A DNA stretch of 64,000 nucleotides from positions 85,783 through 149,782 of the forward strand of contig NZ_BOQL01000052.1 in NCBI RefSeq assembly GCF_018332655.1, read 5' to 3'. The stretch comes from Actinoplanes auranticolor (GTDB taxonomy: Bacteria; Actinomycetota; Actinomycetes; Mycobacteriales; Micromonosporaceae). Under the pieces are notes generated by a model. The model searched no databases and was not told the DNA's origin. It was given only the letters and a program-made list of their open reading frames with translations. Position 1 is the first letter of the stretch, and every line of letters starts with the position of its first letter. A program made the position numbers and the translations under genes. Below are positions 25,387 to 32,905 of this stretch, one piece after another.

Positions 25387-26637
25387 TCAGACCCGGGGCC
25401 GCGGAATGGAGTGCCGCTCGATCGGCGGCGCCGCCGTGTAACCCGCCGACGCCCGCCCGTCGAACTGCCGGAAGCTCAGCGCCTCCGCGTCCAGCCCGTC
25501 ATACAGCAATTCCAGATCCAGGCTGCCCACCGGCGGATAGACCCGCTCACGCGGCGGCTCCTGGCCCGCCTCCAGCGCACCCTGCGCCACCATGAAGTCG
25601 ATGATCGCCTGGCGGACCGACGGCAGCGTGACCGGCGAGTGGTAGACCACGTTCAGGGCCTGCATCCGCATCCCCTGCACGTGTTCCTCGCCCTTGTTGT
25701 CGTGGAAGTGCGGGTTGCGGGTCTCGATCTGCAGCACCGGCACCGAGCTGGCCATCACGTCCGGGCTGGCGCTCTCCAGGATCCCGCCGAACTGCTCGAA
25801 CAGGTCCATGTACTCGTACGGCTCGACGGCGAAGCCGCCCGCCAGCCGCAGCTTCAGGCCCAGGTCCAGGGTCATCGCGTGCTCGCCCGCGTTGCCGGTG
25901 GCGATCACCTCGGTGCCGAAGCCCGAATACTCGGCGAGGAAGCGGTTGAGCCATTCGTTGGTGATCTCGGAGCTGCGCCCGCGCCGGCTGAAGAACAGCC
26001 GCCCGTCGCGCAGCTTCGGCTTGGAGTGCCAGGAGATGCGGACCATCGAGTACGGGCTCTCGGCCAGGTGCAGCCCGGCGGCGTAGGCCTTGCAGTACTC
26101 ATGGACCGCGCCGGGCACGTAGTTGTCGGCGTCGACGTAGCCGAGGTAGCGCCGGCCCGTCATCGCGGCCAGCGCCATCCCGATCAGCATGGCCTCGCCC
26201 TTGCCGGCGCGGACCAGACCGTCCTCGCCGATCAGTTCCTCCATCCCGGCCGCCTTGAATGCGGCGGCCAGTCCGGGGTCTTTCTGATGCACGCTGATCG
26301 CCGACCGGCCGGCCAGCCGGCAGAACTGTTCGAGAGTCTGCGCCTCGATCTCGTACCGGTCCACGGGCAGCTTGTCGCTGTTGGAGACCAGCACAATGAG
26401 ACAGTCGTGCGGAATTCCGGAGAGCACTCCTTCGATGACGCTTCGTGACTCATTCATGCACGGCACGACGATTACCATTTGCGACTCGACCGCGCGTAAA
26501 GCTTCGAAGGACACGACTCGGCTGCCCGCCGAAAAACCATCGCCCAGGGCGCCCGAATCCAGCTCGATGACCCTCTGCAGCTCATGGATCCGAACCGCGC
26601 CGAAGCGCTCACTCCGGAAAGAATCAGCCAGTCGCAT
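25387..26637 (-). CDS. mpgS: Mannosyl-3-phosphoglycerate synthase (GT55 family)
   Basis: A 416-residue GDP-mannose-dependent glycosyltransferase that attaches mannose to 3-phosphoglycerate, the first step of the two-step route to the compatible solute mannosylglycerate. Family stretches are unmistakable: VVPCMNESRSV near residue 57, LVSNSDK, AISVHQKDPGLAAAFKAAG, VRAGKGEAMLIG, the metal-binding YVDADNYVPGAVHEY, MVRISWHSKPKL, EITNEWLN and GFGTEVIATGNAGEHAM. No mannosyl-3-phosphoglycerate phosphatase gene is in the window. The first 200 bases have clearly lower GC than the surroundings and include a TTA leucine codon (residue 47). ATG at 26637 has no strong ribosome site; the hydrophilic N-terminus is normal for the family. 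Confidence 0.9.
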   Translation of the reverse strand: MRLADSFRSERFGAVRIHELQRVIELDSGALGDGFSAGSRVVSFEALRAVESQMVIVVPCMNESRSVIEGVLSGIPHDCLIVLVSNSDKLPVDRYEIEAQTLEQFCRLAGRSAISVHQKDPGLAAAFKAAGMEELIGEDGLVRAGKGEAMLIGMALAAMTGRRYLGYVDADNYVPGAVHEYCKAYAAGLHLAESPYSMVRISWHSKPKLRDGRLFFSRRGRSSEITNEWLNRFLAEYSGFGTEVIATGNAGEHAMTLDLGLKLRLAGGFAVEPYEYMDLFEQFGGILESASPDVMASSVPVLQIETRNPHFHDNKGEEHVQGMRMQALNVVYHSPVTLPSVRQAIIDFMVAQGALEAGQEPPRERVYPPVGSLDLELLYDGLDAEALSFRQFDGRASAGYTAAPPIERHSIPRPRV

Positions 26638-26762
26638 GGGGCGAATCTACCCGCTGCTGTCCAGGCCGTAGCGCGCCGAACAGTACACAATTCGATGACG
26701 GCGCCGCTTCGGTGAGCGGGACGTAACGCCCATGTTTCAGGTAGTCGAATGGTTACGCAGAA

Positions 26763-26802
26763 ACGCCGGATCGCGGTGCCCGGCGGCACTGCGATCCGGC
26801 GT
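26763..26802 (-). terminator. Terminator after ilvC
   Basis: An 18-pair stem (one G-T pair) with a CGGC loop lies 20 bases past the ilvC stop on the minus strand. Its length and position mark it as the terminator of the ilvBNC operon. No T-tract. Confidence 0.75.
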
Positions 26803-26822
26803 CCGCCGGGCTGAGAGAAACG

Positions 26823-27836
26823 TCAGGCCGTTTCGGTGATCGGCCGGTCCACCCAGCTCATCATGTCGCGCAGCTTCTTGCCGGTGACCTCGATCGGGTG
26901 CTCGGCGCCTTCCTTGCGGTACTGCTGCAGACGGGTGCCGCCGGCCTCGTCGTCGGCGATGAGCGCCTTGGTGAACTCGCCGGACTGGATCTCGGCGAGG
27001 ATCTTCTTCATCTCCTGCTTCACGCCGGCGTTGATCACCCGCGGGCCGCTGACGTAGTCACCGAACTCGGCGGTGTCCGAGACGCTGTAGCGCATCCGGG
27101 AGATGCCGCCCTCGTACATGAGGTCGACGATCAGCTTGAGCTCGTGCAGGCACTCGAAGTACGCGATCTCCGGGGCGTAGCCGGCCTCGGTGAGCACCTC
27201 GAAGCCCGTCTGCACGAGCGCGGCCGTACCGCCGCAGAGGACCGCCTGCTCGCCGAAGAGGTCGGTCTCCGTCTCCTCCTTGAAGGTGGTCTTGATGACG
27301 CCGGCCCGGGTGCCGCCGATCGCCTTCGCGTACGACAGCGCGAGCGCCTGGCCGCCACCGCTGGCGTCCTGCTCCACCGCGATGAGCGCGGGCACGCCCT
27401 TGCCGTCCACGTACTGGCGGCGGACCAGGTGGCCCGGGCCCTTGGGGGCGACCATCGCCACGTCCACGTTCGCCGGCGGCTTGATCAGCTCGAACCGGAT
27501 GTTGAGGCCGTGACCGAAGAAGAGCGCCTTGCCGGCGGTCAGGTTCGGCTCGATCGACTCGGCGTAGATCTTCCGCTGGGCGGTGTCCGGCGCCAGCACC
27601 ATGATCACGTCGGCCCAGGCGGACGCCTCGGCCGGCGTGAGCACCTTGAGGCCCTGCTCCTCGGCCTTGGCGCGGCTCTTGGAGCCCTCCTTCAGGCCGA
27701 CCACCACGTCGACGCCCGAGTCGCGCAGCGACAGCGAGTGCGCGTGGCCCTGGCTGCCGTACCCGATCACCGCGACCTTGCGTCCCTGGATGATGGACAG
27801 GTCGGCGTCGTCGTCGTAGAACACTTCGGCGGTCAT
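26823..27836 (-). CDS. ilvC: Ketol-acid reductoisomerase (class I)
   Basis: A 337-residue enzyme that isomerises and reduces acetolactate and acetohydroxybutyrate to the dihydroxy acids of Val/Leu and Ile synthesis, using NADPH and Mg2+. The Rossmann motif GYGSQGHAHSLSLRDSG is near residue 26, the phosphate-binding loop KEGSKSRAKAEEQG follows, and the metal ligands lie in DLFGEQAVLCGG. The length is that of the short class I enzymes. ATG at 27836, 28 bases after ilvN, makes it the last gene of ilvB-ilvN-ilvC, with a strong terminator behind it. Confidence 0.97.
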   Translation of the reverse strand: MTAEVFYDDDADLSIIQGRKVAVIGYGSQGHAHSLSLRDSGVDVVVGLKEGSKSRAKAEEQGLKVLTPAEASAWADVIMVLAPDTAQRKIYAESIEPNLTAGKALFFGHGLNIRFELIKPPANVDVAMVAPKGPGHLVRRQYVDGKGVPALIAVEQDASGGGQALALSYAKAIGGTRAGVIKTTFKEETETDLFGEQAVLCGGTAALVQTGFEVLTEAGYAPEIAYFECLHELKLIVDLMYEGGISRMRYSVSDTAEFGDYVSGPRVINAGVKQEMKKILAEIQSGEFTKALIADDEAGGTRLQQYRKEGAEHPIEVTGKKLRDMMSWVDRPITETA

Positions 27837-27864
27837 TGGTTCCCTCTCGAATCTTGGTGAAAAA

Positions 27865-28389
27865 TCAGGCTGCGCGCAGGGCGGGGCCGGTGGTGATGGA
27901 GCGGGATCCGCGGCCGATCGCGACCAGGCCGGACTGGACCATTTCCTTGATGCCGTACGGCTCGAGGTCGCGCAGCAGCGCATCGAGTTTGTCGGGGTTG
28001 CCGGTCGCCTCGATCGTGAGGGTGTCCGGTGCGACGTCGATCACCTTGGCCCTGAACAGTTCGACCGTCTCGAGCACCTGGCCGCGCACGGTGCGGTCGG
28101 CGCGCACCTTGACCAGCAGGAGCTCGCGCTGGACCGACTGCTGCGGGTCCAGCTCGACGATCTTCAGGACGTTCACCAGCTTGTTGAGCTGCTTGGTCAC
28201 CTGCTCCAGGGGTGAGGAGTCGGCGTTGACCACGATCGTGATGCGGGAGACGTCCGGGTTCTCCGTCTCGCCCACCGCCAGCGAATCGATGTTGAAGCTG
28301 CGCCGCGAGAACAGACCCGACACCCGGGCCAGCACGCCGGGCTTGTTCTCCACGAGCACGGACAGGGTGTGCTTGTTCAAAGTGGTCAC
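27865..28389 (-). CDS. ilvN: Acetolactate synthase small (regulatory) subunit
   Basis: A 174-residue regulatory subunit. The N-terminal ACT domain contains LSVLVENKPGVLARVSGLFSRR in two pieces with NIDSLAVG and the valine-binding region, and a second ACT-like half follows (REGLLLVKV-type segment RELLLVKVRAD, then IEATGNPDKLDALLRDLEPYG). It activates IlvB and confers feedback inhibition by valine. GTG at 28389 overlaps the ilvB stop by four bases (GTGA), so the two subunits are coupled. Confidence 0.97.
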   Translation of the reverse strand: MTTLNKHTLSVLVENKPGVLARVSGLFSRRSFNIDSLAVGETENPDVSRITIVVNADSSPLEQVTKQLNKLVNVLKIVELDPQQSVQRELLLVKVRADRTVRGQVLETVELFRAKVIDVAPDTLTIEATGNPDKLDALLRDLEPYGIKEMVQSGLVAIGRGSRSITTGPALRAA

Positions 28390-30218
28390 AGGTCGTCCTC
28401 GTCGAAGGCCGGGCGCACGTCCCGGGCGAACATGATCTCGTCGTTGCTGGTGCCGGCCGCGACCATCGGCCAGACCATGGCGTCCTTGCCGACCGTGAAG
28501 TCGATGACCACCGGGCGGTCGTTGATCTCCATGGCCGCCTTGATGGTGGCGTCCACGTCGTCCTTGGACTCGCAGCGCAGGCCCACGCAGCCCAGCGCCT
28601 CGGCCAGCTTCACGAAGTCGGGGATGCGGTGCTTGTGGGTGCCCAGCTCGGTGTTGGAGTAGCGGCCCTCGTAGAACAGGGTCTGCCACTGCCGGACCAT
28701 GCCCAGGTTGCCGTTGTTGATCACGGCGATCTTGACCGGGATGCCCTCCAGCGCGCAGGTGGCCAGCTCCTGGTTGGTCATCTGGAAGCAGCCGTCGCCG
28801 TCGATCGCCCACACCGCGGTGTCCGGGCGGCCCACCTTGGCGCCCATCGCGGCGGGAACCGCGTAGCCCATCGTGCCGGCCCCGCCGGAGTTGAGCCAGG
28901 TGCCCGGCTTCTCGTACCGGATGAACTGCGACGCCCACATCTGGTGCTGCCCGACCCCGGCCACGTAGATCGCCTCGGGGCCGACCAGCTCGCCGATCCG
29001 CTCGATGACGTACTGCGGGGCCAGTGTGCCGTCGGTGGGCTCGTCGTAGCCCAGCGGGTAGCGCTCGCGCAGGTCGTTGAGCTGCGCCCACCACGGCGCG
29101 TACGCCGCGGTGCCGCCCGCCGTGGCCGAGACGGCCGCGATCAGCTCGTCGATCACGTGCCGGGCGTCGCCCACGATCGGGACGTCGGCGTGCCGGTTCT
29201 TGCCGATCTCGGCCGGGTCGATGTCGGCGTGCACGACCTTGGCGTCCGGGGCGAACGAGTCCAGCTTGCCGGTGACCCGGTCGTCGAAGCGGGCGCCCAG
29301 AGTGACCAGCAGGTCGGCCTTCTGCAGCGCGTACACCGCGGGGACCGTGCCGTGCATGCCCGGCATGCCCAGGTGCTGCGGGTGCGAGTCGGGGAACGCG
29401 CCGAGCGCCATCAGCGTGGTGACCACCGGGATGCCGGTCGACTCGGCCAGCTTGCGCAGCCCCTCGGTGGCGCCGGCCTTGAGCACGCCGCCACCGACGT
29501 ACAGCACCGGGCGCTTGGCCGCGGCGATCAGCCGGGCCGCCTCGCGGATCTGCTTGCCGTGCGGGTGCAGCGTGGGCCGGTAGCCGGGCAGATCCAGGGT
29601 GGGCGGCCAGGCGAAGGTGGTCGCCGCCTGCAGCACGTCCTTGGGCACGTCGACGAGCACCGGGCCCGGGCGGCCGGTCAGGGCGAGGTGGAACGCCTCC
29701 GCCATGATCCGCGGGATCTCCTCGGGCGTCTGGATCAGGAAGTTGTGCTTGGTGATCGGCAGCGTGATGCCCTGGATGTCCGCCTCCTGGAAGGCGTCCG
29801 TGCCGATCGCGGGCCGGGCCACCTGGCCGGTGATCGCGACGATCGGCACCGAGTCCATGTAGGCGTCGGCGATCGGGGTGACCAGGTTGGTCGCGCCCGG
29901 GCCGGAGGTGGCGATGCAGACACCGACCTTGCCGGTGGCCTGCGCGTAGCCGGTCGCGGCGTGACCCGCGCCCTGCTCGTGGCGGACCAGGATGTGCCGG
30001 ACCTTGGAGTCGTACAGCGGGTCGTAGGCGGGCAGGATCGCCCCGCCCGGGATCCCGAACGCCACCTCGACGCCGAGTGCCTCGAGCGACCGCACGAGCG
30101 AGCCGGCCCCACTGATGGGGGTCGGGGGCACCGTGACTACGGCCGGGGTGCCGGCTGCCGCCGCGACGGTGGCCGGGGTGGCGCGGTGGGCGAGGGTCTC
30201 GGGTGTGGGTCTTGTCAT
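28386..30218 (-). CDS. ilvB: Acetolactate synthase large (catalytic) subunit
   Basis: A 610-residue thiamine-diphosphate enzyme making acetolactate and acetohydroxybutyrate. The catalytic glutamate is in VRHEQGAGHAATGYAQATG, the FAD-binding middle domain includes the LLVTLGARFDDRVTGK region, and the ThDP/Mg motif runs from IDGDGCFQMTNQELAT to NNGNLGMVRQWQ. The first about 35 residues are a variable Ala/Pro/Thr-rich extension. ATG at 30218. It heads the ilvBNC operon; upstream a UUCG-type terminator and short leader frames suggest attenuation. The promoter must lie near or inside the 3' end of the preceding GGDEF-EAL gene. Confidence 0.97.
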   Translation of the reverse strand: MTRPTPETLAHRATPATVAAAAGTPAVVTVPPTPISGAGSLVRSLEALGVEVAFGIPGGAILPAYDPLYDSKVRHILVRHEQGAGHAATGYAQATGKVGVCIATSGPGATNLVTPIADAYMDSVPIVAITGQVARPAIGTDAFQEADIQGITLPITKHNFLIQTPEEIPRIMAEAFHLALTGRPGPVLVDVPKDVLQAATTFAWPPTLDLPGYRPTLHPHGKQIREAARLIAAAKRPVLYVGGGVLKAGATEGLRKLAESTGIPVVTTLMALGAFPDSHPQHLGMPGMHGTVPAVYALQKADLLVTLGARFDDRVTGKLDSFAPDAKVVHADIDPAEIGKNRHADVPIVGDARHVIDELIAAVSATAGGTAAYAPWWAQLNDLRERYPLGYDEPTDGTLAPQYVIERIGELVGPEAIYVAGVGQHQMWASQFIRYEKPGTWLNSGGAGTMGYAVPAAMGAKVGRPDTAVWAIDGDGCFQMTNQELATCALEGIPVKIAVINNGNLGMVRQWQTLFYEGRYSNTELGTHKHRIPDFVKLAEALGCVGLRCESKDDVDATIKAAMEINDRPVVIDFTVGKDAMVWPMVAAGTSNDEIMFARDVRPAFDEDDL

Positions 30219-30271
30219 GGCGATTCAGACCTTCGTTCGGGATGGGTGAGCCTGGACGCTCCCGGAGCAAC

Positions 30272-30303
30272 AAAAAAGGTCCTCGTGCCGAAGCACGGGA
30301 CCT
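30272..30303 (-). terminator. Attenuator terminator of ilvB leader
   Basis: On the minus strand AGGTCC-CGTGC pairs with GCACG-GGACCT through a stable TTCG tetraloop (11 pairs, one bulged base), followed by six T. It stands 53 bases before the ilvB start and after the candidate leader frames. This is the best intrinsic terminator in the window, and its place ahead of a biosynthetic operon implies conditional read-through. Confidence 0.8.
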
Positions 30304-30312
30304 AGCGCACCG

Positions 30313-30371
30313 TCATCTCTCGTGGCCGAGGGACAGTGCGCTCACATAAGTACTCGGGACGACAAGCACAT
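30313..30371 (-). CDS. ilvB leader region with two overlapping candidate leader peptides
   Basis: Two short minus-strand frames overlap here. One starts ATG at 30371 and reads M-C-L-S-S-R-V-L-M then TGA (stop at 30342). The other starts GTG at 30369 and reads V-L-V-V-P-S-T-Y and on for 18 residues to a TGA at 30313, ten bases from the terminator stem. Both have branched-chain codons (V-L, or V-L-V-V). Attenuation of ilvBNC is established in Corynebacterium glutamicum, so a leader peptide is expected, but which frame is translated cannot be told from sequence. Confidence 0.5.
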
Positions 30372-30375
30372 GCGG

Positions 30376-32760
30376 CTAAGACTGCCCCATCTCACGGGGT
30401 GCGTCAACTGATCTCACATCTTGGTCACCCGTTCGCGAGCCGTCCTCCGCCGCGAAGGCCGGGTCGGTGGGCAGGAGCGCTCTGACCTGCCGCATCCCCG
30501 GGCCCAGCATGATCACCTGGCTGCGGGCGGGCGCGCTGGGCGGCACCGGCGGGCGGGCCCGCTGGACCGGGACGGGACGGGCGCCGGAGGAGCGTACGGT
30601 CTCGAGCTGCGCCTGCAGATGCTCGGCGGGCACGCCCCAGCCGAACAGCGAGCCCTGGCCCAGCCGGCAGCCGGCCTCCTCGACGATCGCCCGCTGCGCC
30701 GGGGTGCCGATGCCCTCGGCCAGCACTTCCAGGCCCAGCCGGTGACCCAGCCGCACGACCACGTCGACCAGCGGCGCCGCCGTGCCGGTGCGCGACTCCG
30801 GCTCCGCGACCAGCGCGTGGTCGATCTTCAGGATGTCGACCGGCAGGTTGCGCAGCTGCCCGAGGGACGAATACCCCGCGCCGAAGTCGTCCAGCGCGAT
30901 CCGCACGCCGGTGGACCGCAGCTCGCACAGCCGGCGGATCAGCTCGTCCATGTCGGTGGCCACCGCGTGCTCGGTCACCTCGAGCACCAGCCGCTGCGGC
31001 GGTACGTGATACCGCTGCAGCACCTCGGCGACCTGGGCGGCGTAGTCGGCGGCGTGCAGCTCTTTGGGTGACATGTTGACCGACACCCAGACGTCGTGAC
31101 CGCCGGCCAGCCACTGGGCGAGCTGCCGGCAGGCCTGGTCCAGCACCCAGGAGCCGATCATGCTGATCAGCCCGGACTCCTCGGCCACCGGGATGAACTC
31201 GTCGGGCCGTACCGCGCCCAGCTCAGGGTGGTGCCAGCGCAGCAGGGCCTCGGCGCCGACCGGCCGCATCGACGGCAGGGCGACGACCGGCTGGAAGACC
31301 AGGCGCAGCTGCTCGCGTTCGATGGCGTGGCGCAGCTCGTTCTCCAGGACGCTGTGCCGGCGCAGCAGCTCGTCGTAGCGCTTCTGGTAGCGCTCGACGC
31401 GGTTCTTGCCGCGCTGTTTCGCGTACCGCAGCGCCAGGTCGGCGTCGCGCATCAGCTCGCCGGTATCGCCCGGGGAGGGCGAGTCGGCGACGCCGACGCT
31501 CGCGGAGAGGAAGACCGAGCCGTCCTCGGTGTCGTAGGGCTCGCTGAGCACCGCCAACAGGCGCTTCCCGGCGACCATGGCCTCCTCGGGCGTGGCCCAC
31601 ATCAGCACCGCGAACTCGTCGCCGCCGAGGCGCGCCGCGACGTCGCCCTCGCGCAGGTTGGCGCCGAGCCGCCGGCCCACCTCGGTGAGCACCGCGTCGC
31701 CGACGTCGTGGCCGCGCATGTCGTTGACGTTCTTGAAACCGTCCAGATCGAGGCCGACCAGCACTCGGGCCCGGTCCCGGACGGCCGGCTCGCGCAGGGC
31801 CCGGACCAGGCCGCGCCGGTTGGCCAGGCCGGTCAGCGGGTCGGTGTGGGCCAGCTCCCGGAAGTGCGTCTCGCGCTGGCTCAGCCGCAGGGTGTGCCGC
31901 TTGACGTCGGCCAGGGCCAGATACTGGCGGGCGACCAGGGCGAAGCCCTCGATGCTCACGCCGAGGAAGCCGAACACGTCCACGGCGCCGCCGACGGCCA
32001 GGTGATAGCCGAACGCGCCGACCAGCGCGGCCATCGGCACGAACGCGTACCCGGTGTTGCGCTGGGTGACGTCGCCGACCACCTCGACCGGGCGATCGGC
32101 GATCTTGACCGCGCGCGCCACGACCACCAGCCCGGCGGGCAGCAGCACGGCGCCGAGCAGGACGACGCCGGGCCGGTCGCGGCAGATGCCTCCGGACAGC
32201 GCGGTGGCGGCCAGGGCCACCAGGCTGACCCCGGCGGCCACCCGCACGGTGACGTGCCGGGGACGGTGGGCATGCATGGCGAGCACGGCGGTCAGCCCGA
32301 GGGCGATCGCCGCCACCCCCGCCGGCAGCAGCATCGACAGGCAGCGCGCGGGAGTCTGATCGCCGAACAGCCGGGTGGGCTGTGAGACCAGCACCCAGCC
32401 CACGAACCACAGCGCCGCCGCGACCACGAAGCCGTCGAGCAGGTGCCGCACCGCCGCGCCCGGGCTCTCCGCCGCCCCGGGCAACATCAGCGTGCCGACC
32501 AGCAGGGTGAGGGTGCCCAGGGCCATCGCCACGGCGACGGCCGAGGCCAGCCGCATCGGGGCGTGCACCAGGAACAGGCTGCTGAGCAACCCGGCGAGCG
32601 CGGCCGCAGTGGCTGTCGCGGCGCCCGCGGCGAGCAGCAGATGGGCCCGGCGGGCGGCGCCGGTGTGCTTGCGGCCGGAGTTGGCCAGCAGGGCGACAGC
32701 CGGGACCGCGACCACGAGGCTCGCCAGCCCGGCCAGCTCCACGCCGGACGGTGAGTGCAC
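30376..32760 (-). CDS. Membrane GGDEF-EAL protein (cyclic-di-GMP signalling)
   Basis: A 794-residue protein with about eight to ten N-terminal transmembrane helices (to about residue 285), a GGDEF domain and an EAL domain, then a disordered Pro/Arg tail of about 80 residues. The GGDEF signature is intact at residues 379-383 (ARLGGDEFAVL). The EAL domain keeps EALLRW (Glu504), VNMSPKEL, EVTEHA, DDFGAGYSS (Asp624-Asp625) and K in DILKIDHA. The usual AEGVE loop reads AEGIG, so the second glutamate is lost. It could therefore be a cyclase with a weakened phosphodiesterase. GTG start at 32760; no partner gene nearby. Confidence 0.93.
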   Translation of the reverse strand: MHSPSGVELAGLASLVVAVPAVALLANSGRKHTGAARRAHLLLAAGAATATAAALAGLLSSLFLVHAPMRLASAVAVAMALGTLTLLVGTLMLPGAAESPGAAVRHLLDGFVVAAALWFVGWVLVSQPTRLFGDQTPARCLSMLLPAGVAAIALGLTAVLAMHAHRPRHVTVRVAAGVSLVALAATALSGGICRDRPGVVLLGAVLLPAGLVVVARAVKIADRPVEVVGDVTQRNTGYAFVPMAALVGAFGYHLAVGGAVDVFGFLGVSIEGFALVARQYLALADVKRHTLRLSQRETHFRELAHTDPLTGLANRRGLVRALREPAVRDRARVLVGLDLDGFKNVNDMRGHDVGDAVLTEVGRRLGANLREGDVAARLGGDEFAVLMWATPEEAMVAGKRLLAVLSEPYDTEDGSVFLSASVGVADSPSPGDTGELMRDADLALRYAKQRGKNRVERYQKRYDELLRRHSVLENELRHAIEREQLRLVFQPVVALPSMRPVGAEALLRWHHPELGAVRPDEFIPVAEESGLISMIGSWVLDQACRQLAQWLAGGHDVWVSVNMSPKELHAADYAAQVAEVLQRYHVPPQRLVLEVTEHAVATDMDELIRRLCELRSTGVRIALDDFGAGYSSLGQLRNLPVDILKIDHALVAEPESRTGTAAPLVDVVVRLGHRLGLEVLAEGIGTPAQRAIVEEAGCRLGQGSLFGWGVPAEHLQAQLETVRSSGARPVPVQRARPPVPPSAPARSQVIMLGPGMRQVRALLPTDPAFAAEDGSRTGDQDVRSVDAPREMGQS

Positions 32761-32905
32761 GGGAACACTCTGCCGTACCGGAGCGCATTTCGGGAGCCGA
32801 CCGATCGACCGGTTTCGAACCGCAACACATGATCGCGTCCCGCGCAGTGGACTTCGTGTCGCCCGGCACAGACGCGGTCCTTACCCGCGGTGGCAGTATG
32901 TAGTA

